Both the position numbers and the translations under genes were made by a program. Positions 24,701 to 36,940 of a DNA stretch of 64,000 nt are shown piece by piece (positions within the stretch are counted from its first letter, which is position 1; every line of letters starts with the position of its first letter). The notes beneath the pieces are model-generated. The model had not been told where the DNA came from, ran no database searches, and saw only the letters and a program-made list of their open reading frames with translations. The stretch comes from Motacilla alba alba. Its lineage: Eukaryota; Chordata; Aves; Passeriformes; Motacillidae. The DNA lies in NCBI RefSeq assembly GCF_015832195.1, contig NC_052018.1:35593052-35657051 (forward strand). Direction: 5' to 3'.

Positions 24701-27700
24701 TTACTACTCAGTCTGTCACAGTTAAAGGAGAGCAAATTTCTTCAGCACAACTCAGGATGTAAAACTGTTGAAGAGGAAATAGAGAAGAACTCATAATTAA
24801 AACAAATAAAAGAGGAAGAGGGTAAAAGAATGACTGATTCTTAATGATGGCACTTGTTTCTAACATGGGATGCTAACCTTTTGATAACTCAGCACTGACC
24901 CTACCCTCTGGTTTATACGTGTTTTCCTACTGACAGGTGAGTGCAGCTGAAAATGAAACTATGCACATAGATGAATTAAAGAGTCATTCCTTTAAAATGA
25001 ACAAAATCCCACTAATAATTCATTAATCTGTGAGATTTGTGTCCTGCAATTTCAGCCTAAGCTATCTCATAACGTTCCTGACACTTGAAATAAATGGAAC
25101 ACCAAATAAAAATATGTACTTTTACAGAGTACTTGTTTAGAAAAAGCTAAATGAGAAAGGATGTAGGTCCCTCTTTTGGATCTAAAATAGTCTAAATTTG
25201 AAGGCTTTCTCCTCATTGTGTGACAGGAGGTGAGTTTGCTGTATGACAGAGGTCACACAGGTTCAGAGGTGCCTGGTGGTGCAAAAAAGTGGTAGAAAAG
25301 GTCACAGTGCTTCTACATCAAGTACCATCCAGTTTCCACTGTTGTGGGTGCTGGAAAAATTTGGATAGGCTGTCTTTCACTCATAAATAGATGTGCTTAT
25401 TCCACACTGACCAGCTGCAAGCATCCTGTGTAAGCAAACGAGGTTCTCAATGCTTGCCTCCTTCTCCTCTCATGTTTCAGTCCCAGCTGTACCTGCTTTA
25501 TCCATCCACATTGCTTCTGGATTTCCTCATCTCATCAGAAAATCACCAGGACTTGATGATTCCACTCACTCCATCAGTCTCCTACATTTCCTGGCTGCTT
25601 TCTTCACGACACTTTGCAAGACCAAGTTGAGCTATTGGGATCATGCAGGCTCCAGCACTGGACTTGCATAGTCCTGGGAGAAGGCACTGCATAGCGGGGG
25701 AAAAAAATCTCCTTATTTCCATTACTAATGATGAGAACACTGCTCATTCTCTATCCTGATGACCAGTCAACCAACTTAAGGGCATAAGCAGTGCTCTACT
25801 GGGTCTTTTTGCCCAGGACCTCATCACCAGCAGCAGAAAACAGTAAATCCTTGGGGAAAGAGGACAGAGCAAGGTGGGGGTACTGGCAACTACCTCTAGG
25901 ATTTTCTTACAGGCATATGAATCTTAGGAATGTCAAAACTTAATAGTGTATAGATGGTGTCACTTTTTTTTTCATGAACTCATTTATATTTGTTACCTTT
26001 TCAGCTATGGCAATTATATATTACATACCAGGTGAAAGAAGTACTCCTTTTGTTAAAATCTGTCGAGCTCAATTAGCAAATGTGTCTGTGTTCCTGTATT
26101 AGTAAAAAGAGTAAGCTATTCCTGTCCTTTTCACCCATGCTACTGTTGATTTGTCTGAATTTTGAATTCCCGGTCAGCCTGAGGCTGGGGAACTTCTGAG
26201 TTTAGTTGAATCATAACAGCCAGAAGAAGGAGAAAAGGAAAAATATGTGAGCAAAGAGCTCTGGAGGGTTGTATTTGTCTCTTTCCTCCCGTAATCCCTC
26301 CCTCTGCCAAAAGAGAGAGTCTTCCTCCACCAAGGGCGACTGCCACTGCCCAGCCATAGAGCAAAAACAGGACTAGGCCGTTTAAGATACCTTTGCTCTT
26401 GCTAAGTCTAAAATGTCAAAAGAAAAAAAATATTTTACTGTTGCTCCAAATTTGTTTCTGTAATGTATTTGAATAATTAGAAACCACAGTAGCAAATTTT
26501 TAAAAAGAAATTTCCAAACGGTAATTACTCATCTCCAGTTGGTCAAAACAGTTATTTTTCCCAAGAAAACCTGAAGTTTCAAATTATGTTTTCATTCTTA
26601 TATTTAGCAATTCAATTTGAACTTCTGCACAATTTTTTACTATATTTTCACTTCATAATTTCAACATTTGATTAAAAGTTTCACAGCTTTTTCCTCTTTT
26701 AATGTTATTCTTCATCACACAGTGATGCAGTATTTGTGGTATTGTGAAAGAAAATATGACTTGAGAGACACTACAATTTGTATTTACATCTAGGGTTAGG
26801 GACAAATTGTTAAGGGCAATTAATGCAGCATTATTGATTTAAAAATTTTAATCCCCCTTTCATAGCTGAAAAATATTCCTAAATTTGTCAATATTAAAAA
26901 GTGTGCAAATTAAGAAATGCTTTTTAATAAGAATATCAGACAGTGGGTAGGCTTTGGTACAGTAATGACTCTTGCTTTTCTCAAGCAATTACTTTTATCT
27001 TTTGATATGTCTTCCCTTCTTTTGTTTTCTGCTGCTTTAAAGTTACTGCATATTTTGTTTCTTTGCATCAGGAGTAATCTTTGCCTTCTCCACTGATTTG
27101 GCAACTTCTTTTGAAGTAAAATTTCTTTGTGCTAATTATTATTTAGTATTACTCTGTCTTTAGGCAACCTTAATTAGAAGTGCAAATTTGTTTTGCAAGC
27201 TACATCAAATGTAGAACTACAAGACTCCAAAGAGTTATTCTCAAGTGCAAAGTTTGGAATTTCTTTAGAAGACTTTGACTTATATATTTACAAGACAATC
27301 CAACCAGGGAGCTCCTGCAATTCCATAAATATAAACATGCAATGGTCTCAGTGTGCACTAATGGACAAATCCTTCCTGACATTCTGTTGAGTGTAAGGAA
27401 CCTGTGCAAGGCATCCACATGCATCTGAAGGGTTATTTGTGCTTTGCTTTGCTGTGTGCTATTGATAGCACAACTGGGCAGGATTTGATCCTAATGATAT
27501 GAGAAATCACTGTCCCTCTCAAGCCAAACACATTTCTAGGGGCAATCATTTGCAGCAGCAGCACAGCTGGGCTGATTCCTCTCAGTGCTCACAGCTGGAG
27601 ATACCTACTGTGGGGCCCAGCTCACTTACCCAGGACTGAGATATCTAGCTCAGTCTAGTATCTAAACCCCCTCTGTGGTCAAAGGTGAGAGAAAGAGAGC

Positions 27701-28900
27701 TTCCTGCAGGCAAGGATCTGTCCATTTTTCTTCCACACTAGTTTTCAATGAGGATAAATTGCAGGCTGGATCTGAGAACTGGTGGAAACAATGTACCTGA
27801 CACTCAGAGGCAGAAGTGAGAAGACACAACTCTGCAGTGGTTTTTCTATAAAACCACTACTGCAGACAACACTGACATCATGTCCAAGTATTCATATTTA
27901 GCAATGGATCTGTTGGAGTCTGTGGTGCTGCCTCCTGACCTTCTTTGCCTGAAATACTGAGAACATGGACTTGGAATAAACACAATCTTCTTGTTTTAAG
28001 CATGTAAAGAAGACTCACATTCTTCTGAGATTTCAGGTACAAATGCAGTTTCCATACTGCTCCAGATACAGGGAAACATGAACAAACCGATTCTGTGAGT
28101 TTTAAGATGAAAAATGTGCCATAAGCTGAGGAAAAGATGGAAGAAACACACTTCAACTTTACTTTATTACCTAATGAGGTCACAAAAGAAAAAAACAAGC
28201 CCTGATTTGTGCTGCTGGATTGATCTCATCTGTCTTTGGGGTTGAATATTGTTCAGGGTGCAGACACTGGATTTAAGTCTCCCCACACAGTTGTCCAGGG
28301 GCTTGCTAAGAGCTAAACTCATGCTGCAGTCAGCAGCTCAGCTGGGATCTTTTAAATGAATGAGATTGAAAGACTGCCACATATACTTGCCAAAAATAAA
28401 CATTTATAGGCAGAGTTTTTGGAGCCTGTGACTTTTTTTTTTCTATATTTATACCATTATTTTCAGTGTTTCTTTCCAATTCATTTGCATCTAAAGAAGG
28501 CAGCTTGAGCATCATCTGAAATTATTTGGCAGAGAGAATAAGATAAAGGGCTCTTTATCTTAGATTTTATACATCTTGGTGGTAGGTGGATGGGTGACCT
28601 GTGATTCTATGGTGCTACAAAAGAAACAACATAAAGTGTGAAAAGCAGAAAAATCAGCAGAAAAAGGAAACCATTTCTGAATCATTCTGTTTTAACTGCA
28701 CTTATTCAGTGCCTGTGATTTCTCTTTTCCTATGACAATTAAGACATAAAGAGATATCTATAATACATTCAATTTTGTTGCTAATTACACAGAAGAAAGC
28801 TTTCTTCATGGGAGACGAGTACTTTCATTAGCAAAGACATGAAACAGTGTCTTAGCAGGAAGGCATAGGTGGGCCATGAGCCCTATGCTACAGTATTTAC
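21791..28900. other. Long AT-rich unique stretch, no gene recognised
   Basis: No known repeat and no convincing exon are seen. The longest frame is 23529-23966 on the plus strand (145 codons, ending GLGPLVAEGATGNL), in a locally GC-richer patch. It overlaps a minus-strand frame and shows no recognisable family. A run of 12 A at about 24507 and several short homopolymers occur. About 26400-26900 and 22560-23000 are particularly AT-rich. Confidence 0.5.
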
Positions 28901-28961
28901 AATATAATATATATTATATACTAATATAATATAATATAATATAATATAATATAATATATAA
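28901..28961. repeat. AT-only microsatellite, (ATAAT)n
   Basis: About seven to eight nearly perfect ATAAT pentamers at 28922-28956 are preceded by a less regular TATA-rich lead from 28901. Such a repeat is expected to vary in length between individuals. Confidence 0.9.
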
Positions 28962-29525
28962 TTTTCATGTTTACATTTTTATTATTATAACCCAACAATG
29001 ACTGTGGTCATGCATACATGTTTAATAAAAATTAGCAATAATTTTTGTAACCTGATGCCTGAAATGACAGTCCATAACGAGATACCTTTATTTGTTTTCC
29101 ATGAGTCACAGCATTTATGTGGGGTTTAATTTGTTCTTCTCTTTTTCAATTAAAAAGAGCTTCCATAAAGTAATCATTCACTAACATAGGCTGTAGGATG
29201 AAAGAAGGGGATATTCTGCCTGACTTACAATTTCCCTGCAGCAAGAAAAATAAAAAAGTTGTTTGCATTAGGAGTGACAGCAGATGAGATTCATTTAATC
29301 ATGAGATAAATCTCTCAAACTAAATATAACCTCAAGACTCTCACTCTCTGAGGGAGCGAAACACAGAAAGCCTTAGGGAATGAATGTAACTATTCTTTAA
29401 AATGGTCAACCTTTCAGCAAGAGAGCACAAGCATTTTTTTGTGACTACCATACCAAATCTTTTGCTGAAAGGATCTGTTTGTTTCACCTCAAGGTCAGGT
29501 TTTGGTTTCCCATGTTGTCTTGCAG
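28962..29525. other. Unique sequence, no gene recognised
   Basis: AT-rich with no repeat recognised. It ends in a long pyrimidine-rich tract (ttggtttcccatgttgtcttgcag) that would be a strong splice acceptor. Confidence 0.5.
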
Positions 29526-29872
29526 CTGAGAGTAGCAGTAGGAGCAGCAGTGATGAGCACAGCTTGGAACACAGCCCCATGGGGGGGTCAAATAGGGAAT
29601 CCTACTGCCACCTTCTAATTAACAGAGCCAGCATGACAAATGGATGTCTCAGTCCAGCACCTCCCATTAAGAGCAAAGGCAAGCAGGATTTGAATGATCC
29701 CATCCAGTTCCAACTTTCCATGCTGTGTGCTCACCTGCCTCAACACTGCTGGCATCAGCTGCTGGCTGGAGGTGCTGCAGACCAATATTCCCCTTACTCC
29801 TTCTCTGGACATTTGTATGGCACAATGGAGGGGGAAGGTACCATTTGGGATGTAAGACCCTTCACCACATAA
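29526..29872 (+). other. Open frame behind a strong acceptor, possible exon
   Basis: The frame stays open from the acceptor AG (29524-29525) to TAA at 29870-29872, about 115 residues. It begins with a Ser-rich acidic stretch (ESSSRSSSDEHSLEHS), followed by an unremarkable Leu/His/Cys-containing part. A gaag/gtacca sequence near 29838 could act as a donor. The Ser-rich start looks protein-like, but a G7 run (29581-29587) lies inside it, and a minus-strand frame (29615-29884) overlaps. I do not recognise a family. It could equally be chance. Confidence 0.2.
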
Positions 29873-32800
29873 TGTAAAATGCACTGCTTTAAGTCAACCA
29901 CTGTTTTAAGCCAAAACAAATCCTGTGGGTTGCAATTTCCTAATCAGCCTCTGAAAGACTGCAACAGGTATACTAATATGCTGAAGTGGGTTTTTTTCAT
30001 AAGATTGGTTTTCAGAGTCTTACTCAATCCCTTAACTTCTCTGTCTGTGGCTACTTAGTCATGATTCTGGTTCACCTGTCACAAACTTTAACACCAATGT
30101 CCTTGAGGCTATAATTGAGCAACATTTTTTTTTTTTAACTAGAAAAAGCAAACCTGTACTTAAAGGACTTTGACCTATCATTCAGTGAATTGGCCTAGTA
30201 AAATCATCAGTAAACCCCTTACTGGAGCAAAATCAGGACATTAGCCATGCTCAGAGGGGAAAAAGAAATTGAAACACAAATATGCCAAGCAATGCTATCT
30301 AAGGGTCATATTCACAAACATTTCTCCATTTATGTTCTGCCTGAATTACAAGAATCTGCTCCCACTGACTAAACAATTCATCTTCTGTTGGTGGAAAAGT
30401 CTCTGCAATTTAAAAATCAATATTTCAAATATCAAATATATTCTTGAAAGAATCTCAGTTCTGTCTTAAATGCAAGTACAGAGAAAAAAACCCCTGCTTT
30501 TTAAGAAAAACTAGGAGACTTGACTGCCACGAAGATGAAGCAGAAGAGACTCTGAAGTAAAGCAGACACAAGTTGGACAGTGTTGTGTGACACACGATCC
30601 CCACCACTCCAGGCGTGCAGGCTGGCAGCTGTCCCAACCTGACACCAAAGTAAACGTGGGAGGTGGCTGTGGCAGGTCTGTCCTCCCGTGCAAATGCACG
30701 CAGACAACTTTTTTCTGCCCTTAGACTGCAAGCCCTGCTTTCCCAGATACTGGCCCTGTTTTGCCACGGGGATCAATCCAAGCAGCACATTTCAGGCAGG
30801 CAGGAGGCTGTGAGAGCACCTGTCCCTCTGCTGGGTAGCGGCCGGAATACAACCCCTTATCCTGTGTGATCTGCTCCTTCACGGAGCCAACAGCATCCCT
30901 CCCCACTCTTCCCGTGCCAAAGCCTCAGAGGAAAGCTGCTGTGGCTGCAGGTTGTGCTGATGTGGATTTTATTCATTTTAATATAGAAATTGAATAAACC
31001 CACAGCTGATAGAGGCCTCTGGGGTCTCCTACTAAATGACTCATATGGTCAGGCAGGCAACCATTTATCACGGCAGAAATATCATCATGGGGACCACCAG
31101 GCAAGATTACATCCAGGCACTGCTGTTTCTCTCCAAAATAGCTGCAGTTCAGTTTGGGCGGGAGGTTGGGTGCACAGCATAGTGACACTTCTGCTCAAAT
31201 GTCCTTGACCCAGCCTCCACACCAGAACTGCACAGGGGGCATTTAAAAAAAGATAACATTGCATTTGCAAAACAGAACATGATCCCTTCCTGTCTTGACT
31301 CATTTGATGACAGTCCTGCTATTGCTGGCACTGGTTTAAAAGACTGTTCATTTTCTCTGTGCAAAAGGGAAAAAAAATTGAGAAAGTAGTACAATTGTAG
31401 TGAAAATCTTGCCTGACTTTTGGAGTATTTAAACACTAAATAATGCAATTACTTCAACTGAGTTTTATAATCACAATCAGTTTTAGTTAATTTGGCATAG
31501 CTTTCTAATTGCTGTTTTTCAACTTAATGTAATTTGGCAAATTCTGTTTCAAATGCATGTTAAATTTGATTTGGAATAAACAAGGTCAAAAGTCTGCTGA
31601 TATTGCTAGTGTTAAAAGAAGTAACTTTGAACTACATTTTATTTACAGAAATTATTACCTAGTGACCTTTTTTCAAGTTTATTTTTCCCTTTTTCCTTTG
31701 GAATATAAAACATTTTTTAAAAATCCTAATATTGACCTTCATTTCCCAGATAAATGGTCTTGCAGTGCACACAAGATTTTTAAAAGTATCTGCAACAAGC
31801 TGGAAAGCATTATGAATTTTAATGAAATATTGGAAAATATAAAAATAAACATTTCACTTTGGAATCCCACAAAATGGAAGCATACAGGTAATTTCATTTT
31901 CAAGAGTTATTTATTGCAAATAAATAACTTCTTTGGTATTTTATTAAGTGTTGAGGAAAAAAAAAAGTCTTTATCTAAAGTCAATTATTTTCCCTTGAAA
32001 AATGAACAGGAAATTAATTTAAAAGGAAAAATCTTCTCTTCTCTCTCTGATGTCCTGCCCAAGGCACTGAAGAACTATTTTCTTTCCATCCCTGTCCAGA
32101 AGATTTAAATCCGAGAACTGAAAACTTTTGAGTCCTTTAAAAAGGCAGTGAATTTATATCCACTTAGAGGAAAGGTTATAAATTAGAGTTGGCTCTTGTC
32201 TCCAGCTACAGAAGGGGAGTTAGAAGACCCCTCTTTATGCAGGGCAGACAGACACCAAGAGTCCAGTAGTGGTCTTGTCTGGAGGAAAATGAGATATTTC
32301 TTCATGCCTCCTTCTTCTCCTGCCAGAGGGCTCAGTGGTGCCTGCCATGAGGAGCCATCATTTCCTGCTGGTTTGGAGCCCATGGAGGAGGCAGGTCTCT
32401 ACTTCGTTAGTTATGTTGACCAGAGAACATTATTTTAACATTAACTTAAGATCATTTTGCCCATGAAGAATGTCTAAGTCATTAACTGTGTGAAAAATGT
32501 GGGCTGGAGCATGTGTTTTTTCCTCCTACAGATTCTCCAATCTGATAGAGTGCCAAATATATTGAATTGCTGGTGACTTTTTTATTTATTCCAGAATTGT
32601 GAATAATTTTCCTTTAAGGTCAGACAAAACAAACAAATTAAAACAAACATACAAAAAAGCTTCAAATCCAGCCTGTCTTTGTTGATGGAGTGGTATAAAT
32701 TGTTGGTGTGGCTATTTTTGATGCCAGGCATTCAGTTTTCAGTTTTCATGTATTTAATCCAAAGCCCAAGGGCAGTTTCATCAAATAAAACAGGACTATT

Positions 32801-33412
32801 TCTGCAGAAATGTAAAGAGGTGCCTGCATTACAGAAAAATGGGAACAAAGTCAAGTTCCTATAAAGTTTTGGGTTATGCTGTGGTACTTGCACTAGTCTT
32901 CCTTACTAATTAGCATATAGGAATAATTCCATTTCAGAGGTTTTTTAAATTCATGTTTCACTGACTTCATGCTGTATGATCTGTGCCTGTGAACTTGCTT
33001 AGCAAAATGCTATACACAATGAGATTGAAGACCAAATGAATATTCAACACACCCTTTATTTGGTTTAAACTTTACTTTGAGAGTTCTAAATCAAAGATTT
33101 GTTAAGATTTGACAAAAAGACCCCAAAACAAGCCTGGGCAGCAAGACTAGGACCAGCCTTACTGTGTTGTACAGTTGAGAAGGATATAACATTTATGTTT
33201 AAATATTGTTTTTTGAAAATTGTCCTTGAATGGCAAGATGAGAAGAACAAGCAGAATCTGGAATGGAGGAAGGAACACATGCAATGAAGAGACCAAATTT
33301 GTCAGTGCAGGTGACATGATGGGCTGATGAAGCAGCTGCCAGAGCAGCAGACCTGAGGTGAGGTACACCTGGCTCCTTGAAGTCTGTGTGGCATGCAGTG
33401 TCGGGCTGTCGC
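29873..33412. other. Unique sequence, no supported gene
   Basis: The plus-strand frame at 31557-32108 (183 codons) is the longest in the window. It is Lys/Asn/Phe/Ile-rich in AT-rich DNA, without motifs or signals, and is most likely chance. A T14 run sits near 30125. No known repeat is seen. Confidence 0.5.
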
Positions 33413-33777
33413 TGTCATAGTTTTTCTCCTGAGAAGCTGAGAAGCCTCAGAAAAGAAATGTGAACAGTGACTATCTGATGGCTTTGGAATGTGGTCTGGA
33501 GATGGTTTACCAACAGATGCATCTTTGGTTGGTCTCATGTGAATTGTTTTTACTTGATGACCAATCATGGTCCAGCTGTGTCGAGGCTCTGAGCAGTCAT
33601 GTGTCTTTATTATTCATTCTTGTCTAGCCCTCTGTCTGTATCTTTCTATTCTTTCAGTATAGTTTTAGTGTGGCATTTTTAATATAATATATACCATAAT
33701 ACAATAAATCAGCCTTCTGAAACATGGAGTCAAGATTCTAATCTCTTCCCTTGTTGGGGTTGCCTGCAAATTCCACA
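33413..33777 (+). mobile_element. Passerine-type ERV LTR, solo
   Basis: The segment starts tgtcatagtttttctcctgagaag and follows a common songbird LTR through 'GAGAAGCCTCAGAAAAGAAATG', 'TTGGTCTCATGTGAATTG', 'GACCAATCATGGTCCAGCTG', 'CTATTCTTTCAGTATAGTTTTA', the ATATAATATATACCATAAT block, AATAAA at 33703-33708 and 'CAGCCTTCTGAAACATGGAGTCAAGATTC', ending near ccaca. The middle differs from the remembered family by a small insertion (gtgtggcattttt) and some loss. No direct target repeat is evident (gctgtcgc before, ttgggc after), so the 3' boundary is approximate. No second LTR or internal gene lies nearby. Confidence 0.85.
33703..33708 (+). terminator. Poly(A) signal of the 33.4-kb LTR
   Basis: AATAAA in tacaataaatcagcc lies at the conserved position of this LTR family, just before the 'CAGCCTTCTGAAACATGGAGTC' block. 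Confidence 0.6.
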
Positions 33778-35546
33778 TTGGGCCCTTCTACACTTGGCAG
33801 TAGCTGCCACCAGAGGCTGCGGCCCTTTCTCTGTAACCAGGGGCCATGGACACTCTCCACATCAGTGCCCACAGCAGCAACATTTGAAGGAACTGCAGGA
33901 AGATTGGATAGACCCCAACTACCTTTGATCCCCAGTCTGTAGTACCAAACTTGCCCTAAATGAATCCCACAGTGAACTATTGCTACTGCCAGGGGACAGT
34001 GGAGCAGTGCTGCAGGGCTCTCTTGGTGTACCTGCTCCTGAAGGCTGGGCAGAGGGAGTTCTACCACAAACCAGACCCACAGCTGCAGGTACACCACAAC
34101 TGCGGTCCTGGGAGGCCTGGAGGAAACTCATGGGACTACTTGCTAATCCTCTTGCAAAACAGCTTACTCCCCCATTTCTCTAGATGACCTCTGCCCAGAC
34201 ACCCAGCGCCACTCTGCTGTCAGTGGCCTTCTCTCTGTATGGCTTGTTCTGCAGCATAAAAGTCCCTGCAGGTTTTGGCCCTGTGTCTCTGAACAAGGAG
34301 TTCATCAGCTGACAGCTGACGCAGATTTCTTTTACCATAGGCAATTTTCCAGCCTCCACATTCTGGAGCACAGCTCTAAGGAAGAGACTGAAGCGAACAA
34401 ACAGTCTGTTCTTCTCATGTGTTCCTTGGAAGACATGGGTTTCAAATCCTACAGATTTAGTCCAGTCTTGGCCTGTCAGTCTGATCAGACATAGGGTACC
34501 AGAATACTGCTGGGACCACCCCACAGCAGGGAGGATACGCAGCCAGGGAGCCATGGACCAGCATCCCTGTTTGTGGGGTACTTCTGGAGATGTGCCAGCA
34601 AAGTCATTAGCGTTATGTCTGTCCTGTGCAATGAAAGAAATGACCCAATCTTGTGTTTATTTGGCACACAGCGTGTCAAGGACACATTTTTGCCAAGGAC
34701 ATTGTCTAACTTTAGCACATGATGGAAGCTGCTGACAAAGCTGTGTGCTCTGAAGGCTGTATTTTTTTCCTCACGATTTGTTGCAAGGAAAACCCCATCC
34801 ATTTAAGGAGGTCAGCTGGAACTGGTTCAGGACATCTGGCTGGGGTAAGTTTTTTGTGTGTCAGTTTATGCTCCGCATCTCCATTCTGTCTGTAACTGTG
34901 GACACTGGGTACACAGGATGCTTTCATACATGACCCGTAATGTGTAAGGAAAAGCCACAAATTGTATCACTAAAAGTAATTTTAAAGCCCGATTGTGAAT
35001 CCAAGCAAAAATGATATTTTAGAACTTTTTGAAGCAGTGGTTCAGCTTCTGTCATTGCTCTGCTACAGAGCTGTGCAGATGTTTGTGGTAGTCACAAAAA
35101 AGGAAACGAGGGCAAGCTGCACCAGAACATTTTAGAAGCCGTTAATAAGACTTTATGTCGTTATTCTGAAGGGCATTTTCTGCTGGTCTCAGCACAACAT
35201 TGTGACTGGCCTTCCTGAGATGGAAAAAATGAAATATTCTTTCTTCATCCTAAATAACTGCAGCCAGCGTGAGAACAAATCCCAGGGAGGACAAGATGAT
35301 TTGCAGCTTCTGTACACGTGAGGAAACTCTAATGTTAGACCTACAAAAGGGCCCAAATGCCACCAAGCTTCGAAACGTCACCTGGCTTTGAAATAGGAGC
35401 AGCCAATCTTTTTGCAGCACCCCAGAAGAGAGAGAAAATCTGACCTTGAGCTTGCTGAGCCATGTCTCTAATCCCTATGTGGCAGCTGAAGCAAGGAAAA
35501 GGGCTTCTACCAGTCATGGATTAGAAGGAAGTGGCAGCTACAGCCT
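33778..35546. other. GC-richer unique sequence next to the LTR
   Basis: Two minus-strand frames lie end to end, 34180-34554 (124 codons) and 33738-34097 (119 codons); the second extends into the LTR end. Plus-strand frames overlap both. Neither product resembles a family I know. I considered a decayed retrogene or ERV internal region but can show neither. The rest is ordinary unique sequence. Confidence 0.4.
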
Positions 35547-35570
35547 TTGAGAGTGGCAGCCCACTCTCAA
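35547..35570. repeat. Short hairpin, 10-bp perfect stem
   Basis: The arms ttgagagtgg and ccactctcaa flank the 4-nt loop cagc. With a one-base bulge the stem extends by two more pairs (cc with gg). Confidence 0.75.
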
Positions 35571-36789
35571 GGACTTGGCCTCAGGCTCAAGCAAGGCAGC
35601 AGTCACATCACTTTCTGCAGTCCCTTCTGGGCACAGCATTCCCCAGAGTGGCACATTTCAAAATGAAAGAAATAGTTTCTGCTTAGGGGGCAGGGAGAAC
35701 AAAAAAATGTAATTCCTTTTAGGAGAGAAAAAGAAAATACTTTGTTTCCCAAGGAATTGTTGTATTGATGCATTTACTTTAATCCCATTTTGTCCCATTA
35801 GCACAAAAGTACTGCACAATGATGTATTTCAGGAGGGACATTTACCTGAAAGATATTTTAAAGAGCCACAATAAAATCCTTTGGTTTTGTACTTTATGAT
35901 TCGGACACAGCATTGCCACACAGAAGTGTCTGATACTGAACTGGCTGGAAACAGTGCTTCAGGTCATCCTGCAAGAGGTGGTGTTTCCCTGTCAAGGGTG
36001 GTGTACCTCCTGGGCTGTGGAAACTGGTCCTCCATGAGCCACTGGAGTGCCTGAGGTGGGAAAACCCATTTGCAGCTCCAGTGTATATCTCCTAGGATTT
36101 ACCACACTGCTGCATCAGAGAATGGCTGTATCCATCAGGGCACTTGGAGCTCTTTTAAGAAAAAGAGCTCTGAAAGTGCAGCTCCTGGGAGACTGCATCA
36201 AAACAGAGAAATTCATTACATAGTGTTACACAGAATTGTAGAATCACAACTTGATATGTTTCAGATCAGTCAGACAATGCAAATGATCTCTAAGTGATTG
36301 GAAATAAAGTATTTTTATTCTCGAAAGAAAAGAATAATTTGAATAAAATAATTTTGAGCTCTTTTCTTGTTTTCTTATTCTCTCCACTTTCCACAGAACT
36401 GCATGTGTGTGCGTCTGCTTGTCTGTATGTATGTAAGCAACTTTGCAGCAAGAATCTACCTTGTGCACATCATGGATTTCTCTTCTTAATGCAGGCAATC
36501 CTGCTAGTTCCTGAACTTTGCCCATCTGCTCGAGCCTAAGGGGCAGCAATATTAAATTAATCATAGTCTGACATTTCTTTGATAACTGACATTTGCACAA
36601 ACAAGACCTACATGCACATGTGCACATTAGGAAATTAAAGTGTAAAGTAAATAAGATTATCCTTGTGTGTTTCTCCTCAAAAACATATTGCAAGTCATTA
36701 TCTCTCCCTCTAATGACTGAAATTCTGTGTGCAAAACGGAGTAATTCAATTTGCATATCTGAATGCATGCCACTTTCTTGCTGTTGCAG
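35571..36789. other. Unique sequence, no gene recognised
   Basis: Opposed frames (36244-36768 minus, 174 codons; 36294-36539 plus) overlap in AT-rich DNA and look like chance. It ends in acceptor-like tttcttgctgttgcag. Confidence 0.5.
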
Positions 36790-36940
36790 GGCCTGTACCG
36801 AATGCCTGGTGAATTAAATCATGTCATTGTCGGGAGTCAGCAGAGCTGCGGGCAGATAACTCTTCCTGACACATCGCGTGAGAGAACAGACGCGCACCGA
36901 GAAGTTCTGCTCCTGCTGTCCCTCTGGAGCGCTCCTGGCC
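36790..36940. other. CpG-dense patch behind an acceptor-like site
   Basis: About nine CpG dinucleotides fall within roughly 140 bases (including cgcg at 36891 and tcgcg near 36874), in a neighbourhood where CpG is rare. The patch follows a ttgctgttgcag acceptor-like sequence ending at 36789. A plus-strand frame (36763-37227) is open across it, as is a minus-strand frame (36824-37045), so strand and coding state are undecided. It may be a conserved exon, a regulatory element or an unmethylated remnant. Confidence 0.35.

Noticed and set aside
25235..25275. MIR-core-like gaggtcacacagg
   Set aside because: The surrounding bases do not follow the MIR core, and one short shared word is not evidence.
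31557..32108. Longest open frame in the window (183 codons, plus)
   Set aside because: It is Lys/Asn/Phe/Ile-rich, in AT-rich DNA, with no domain, initiation context or splice signal. A frame this long is expected by chance somewhere in 64 kb.
32040..32440. Possible CR1 3' homology (ccaaggcactgaag, ttgagtcctttaaaaaggcag)
   Set aside because: Blocks are not in CR1 order and no tail is present.
36244..36768. 174-codon frame, minus
   Set aside because: No motif or signals; overlapped by plus-strand frames.
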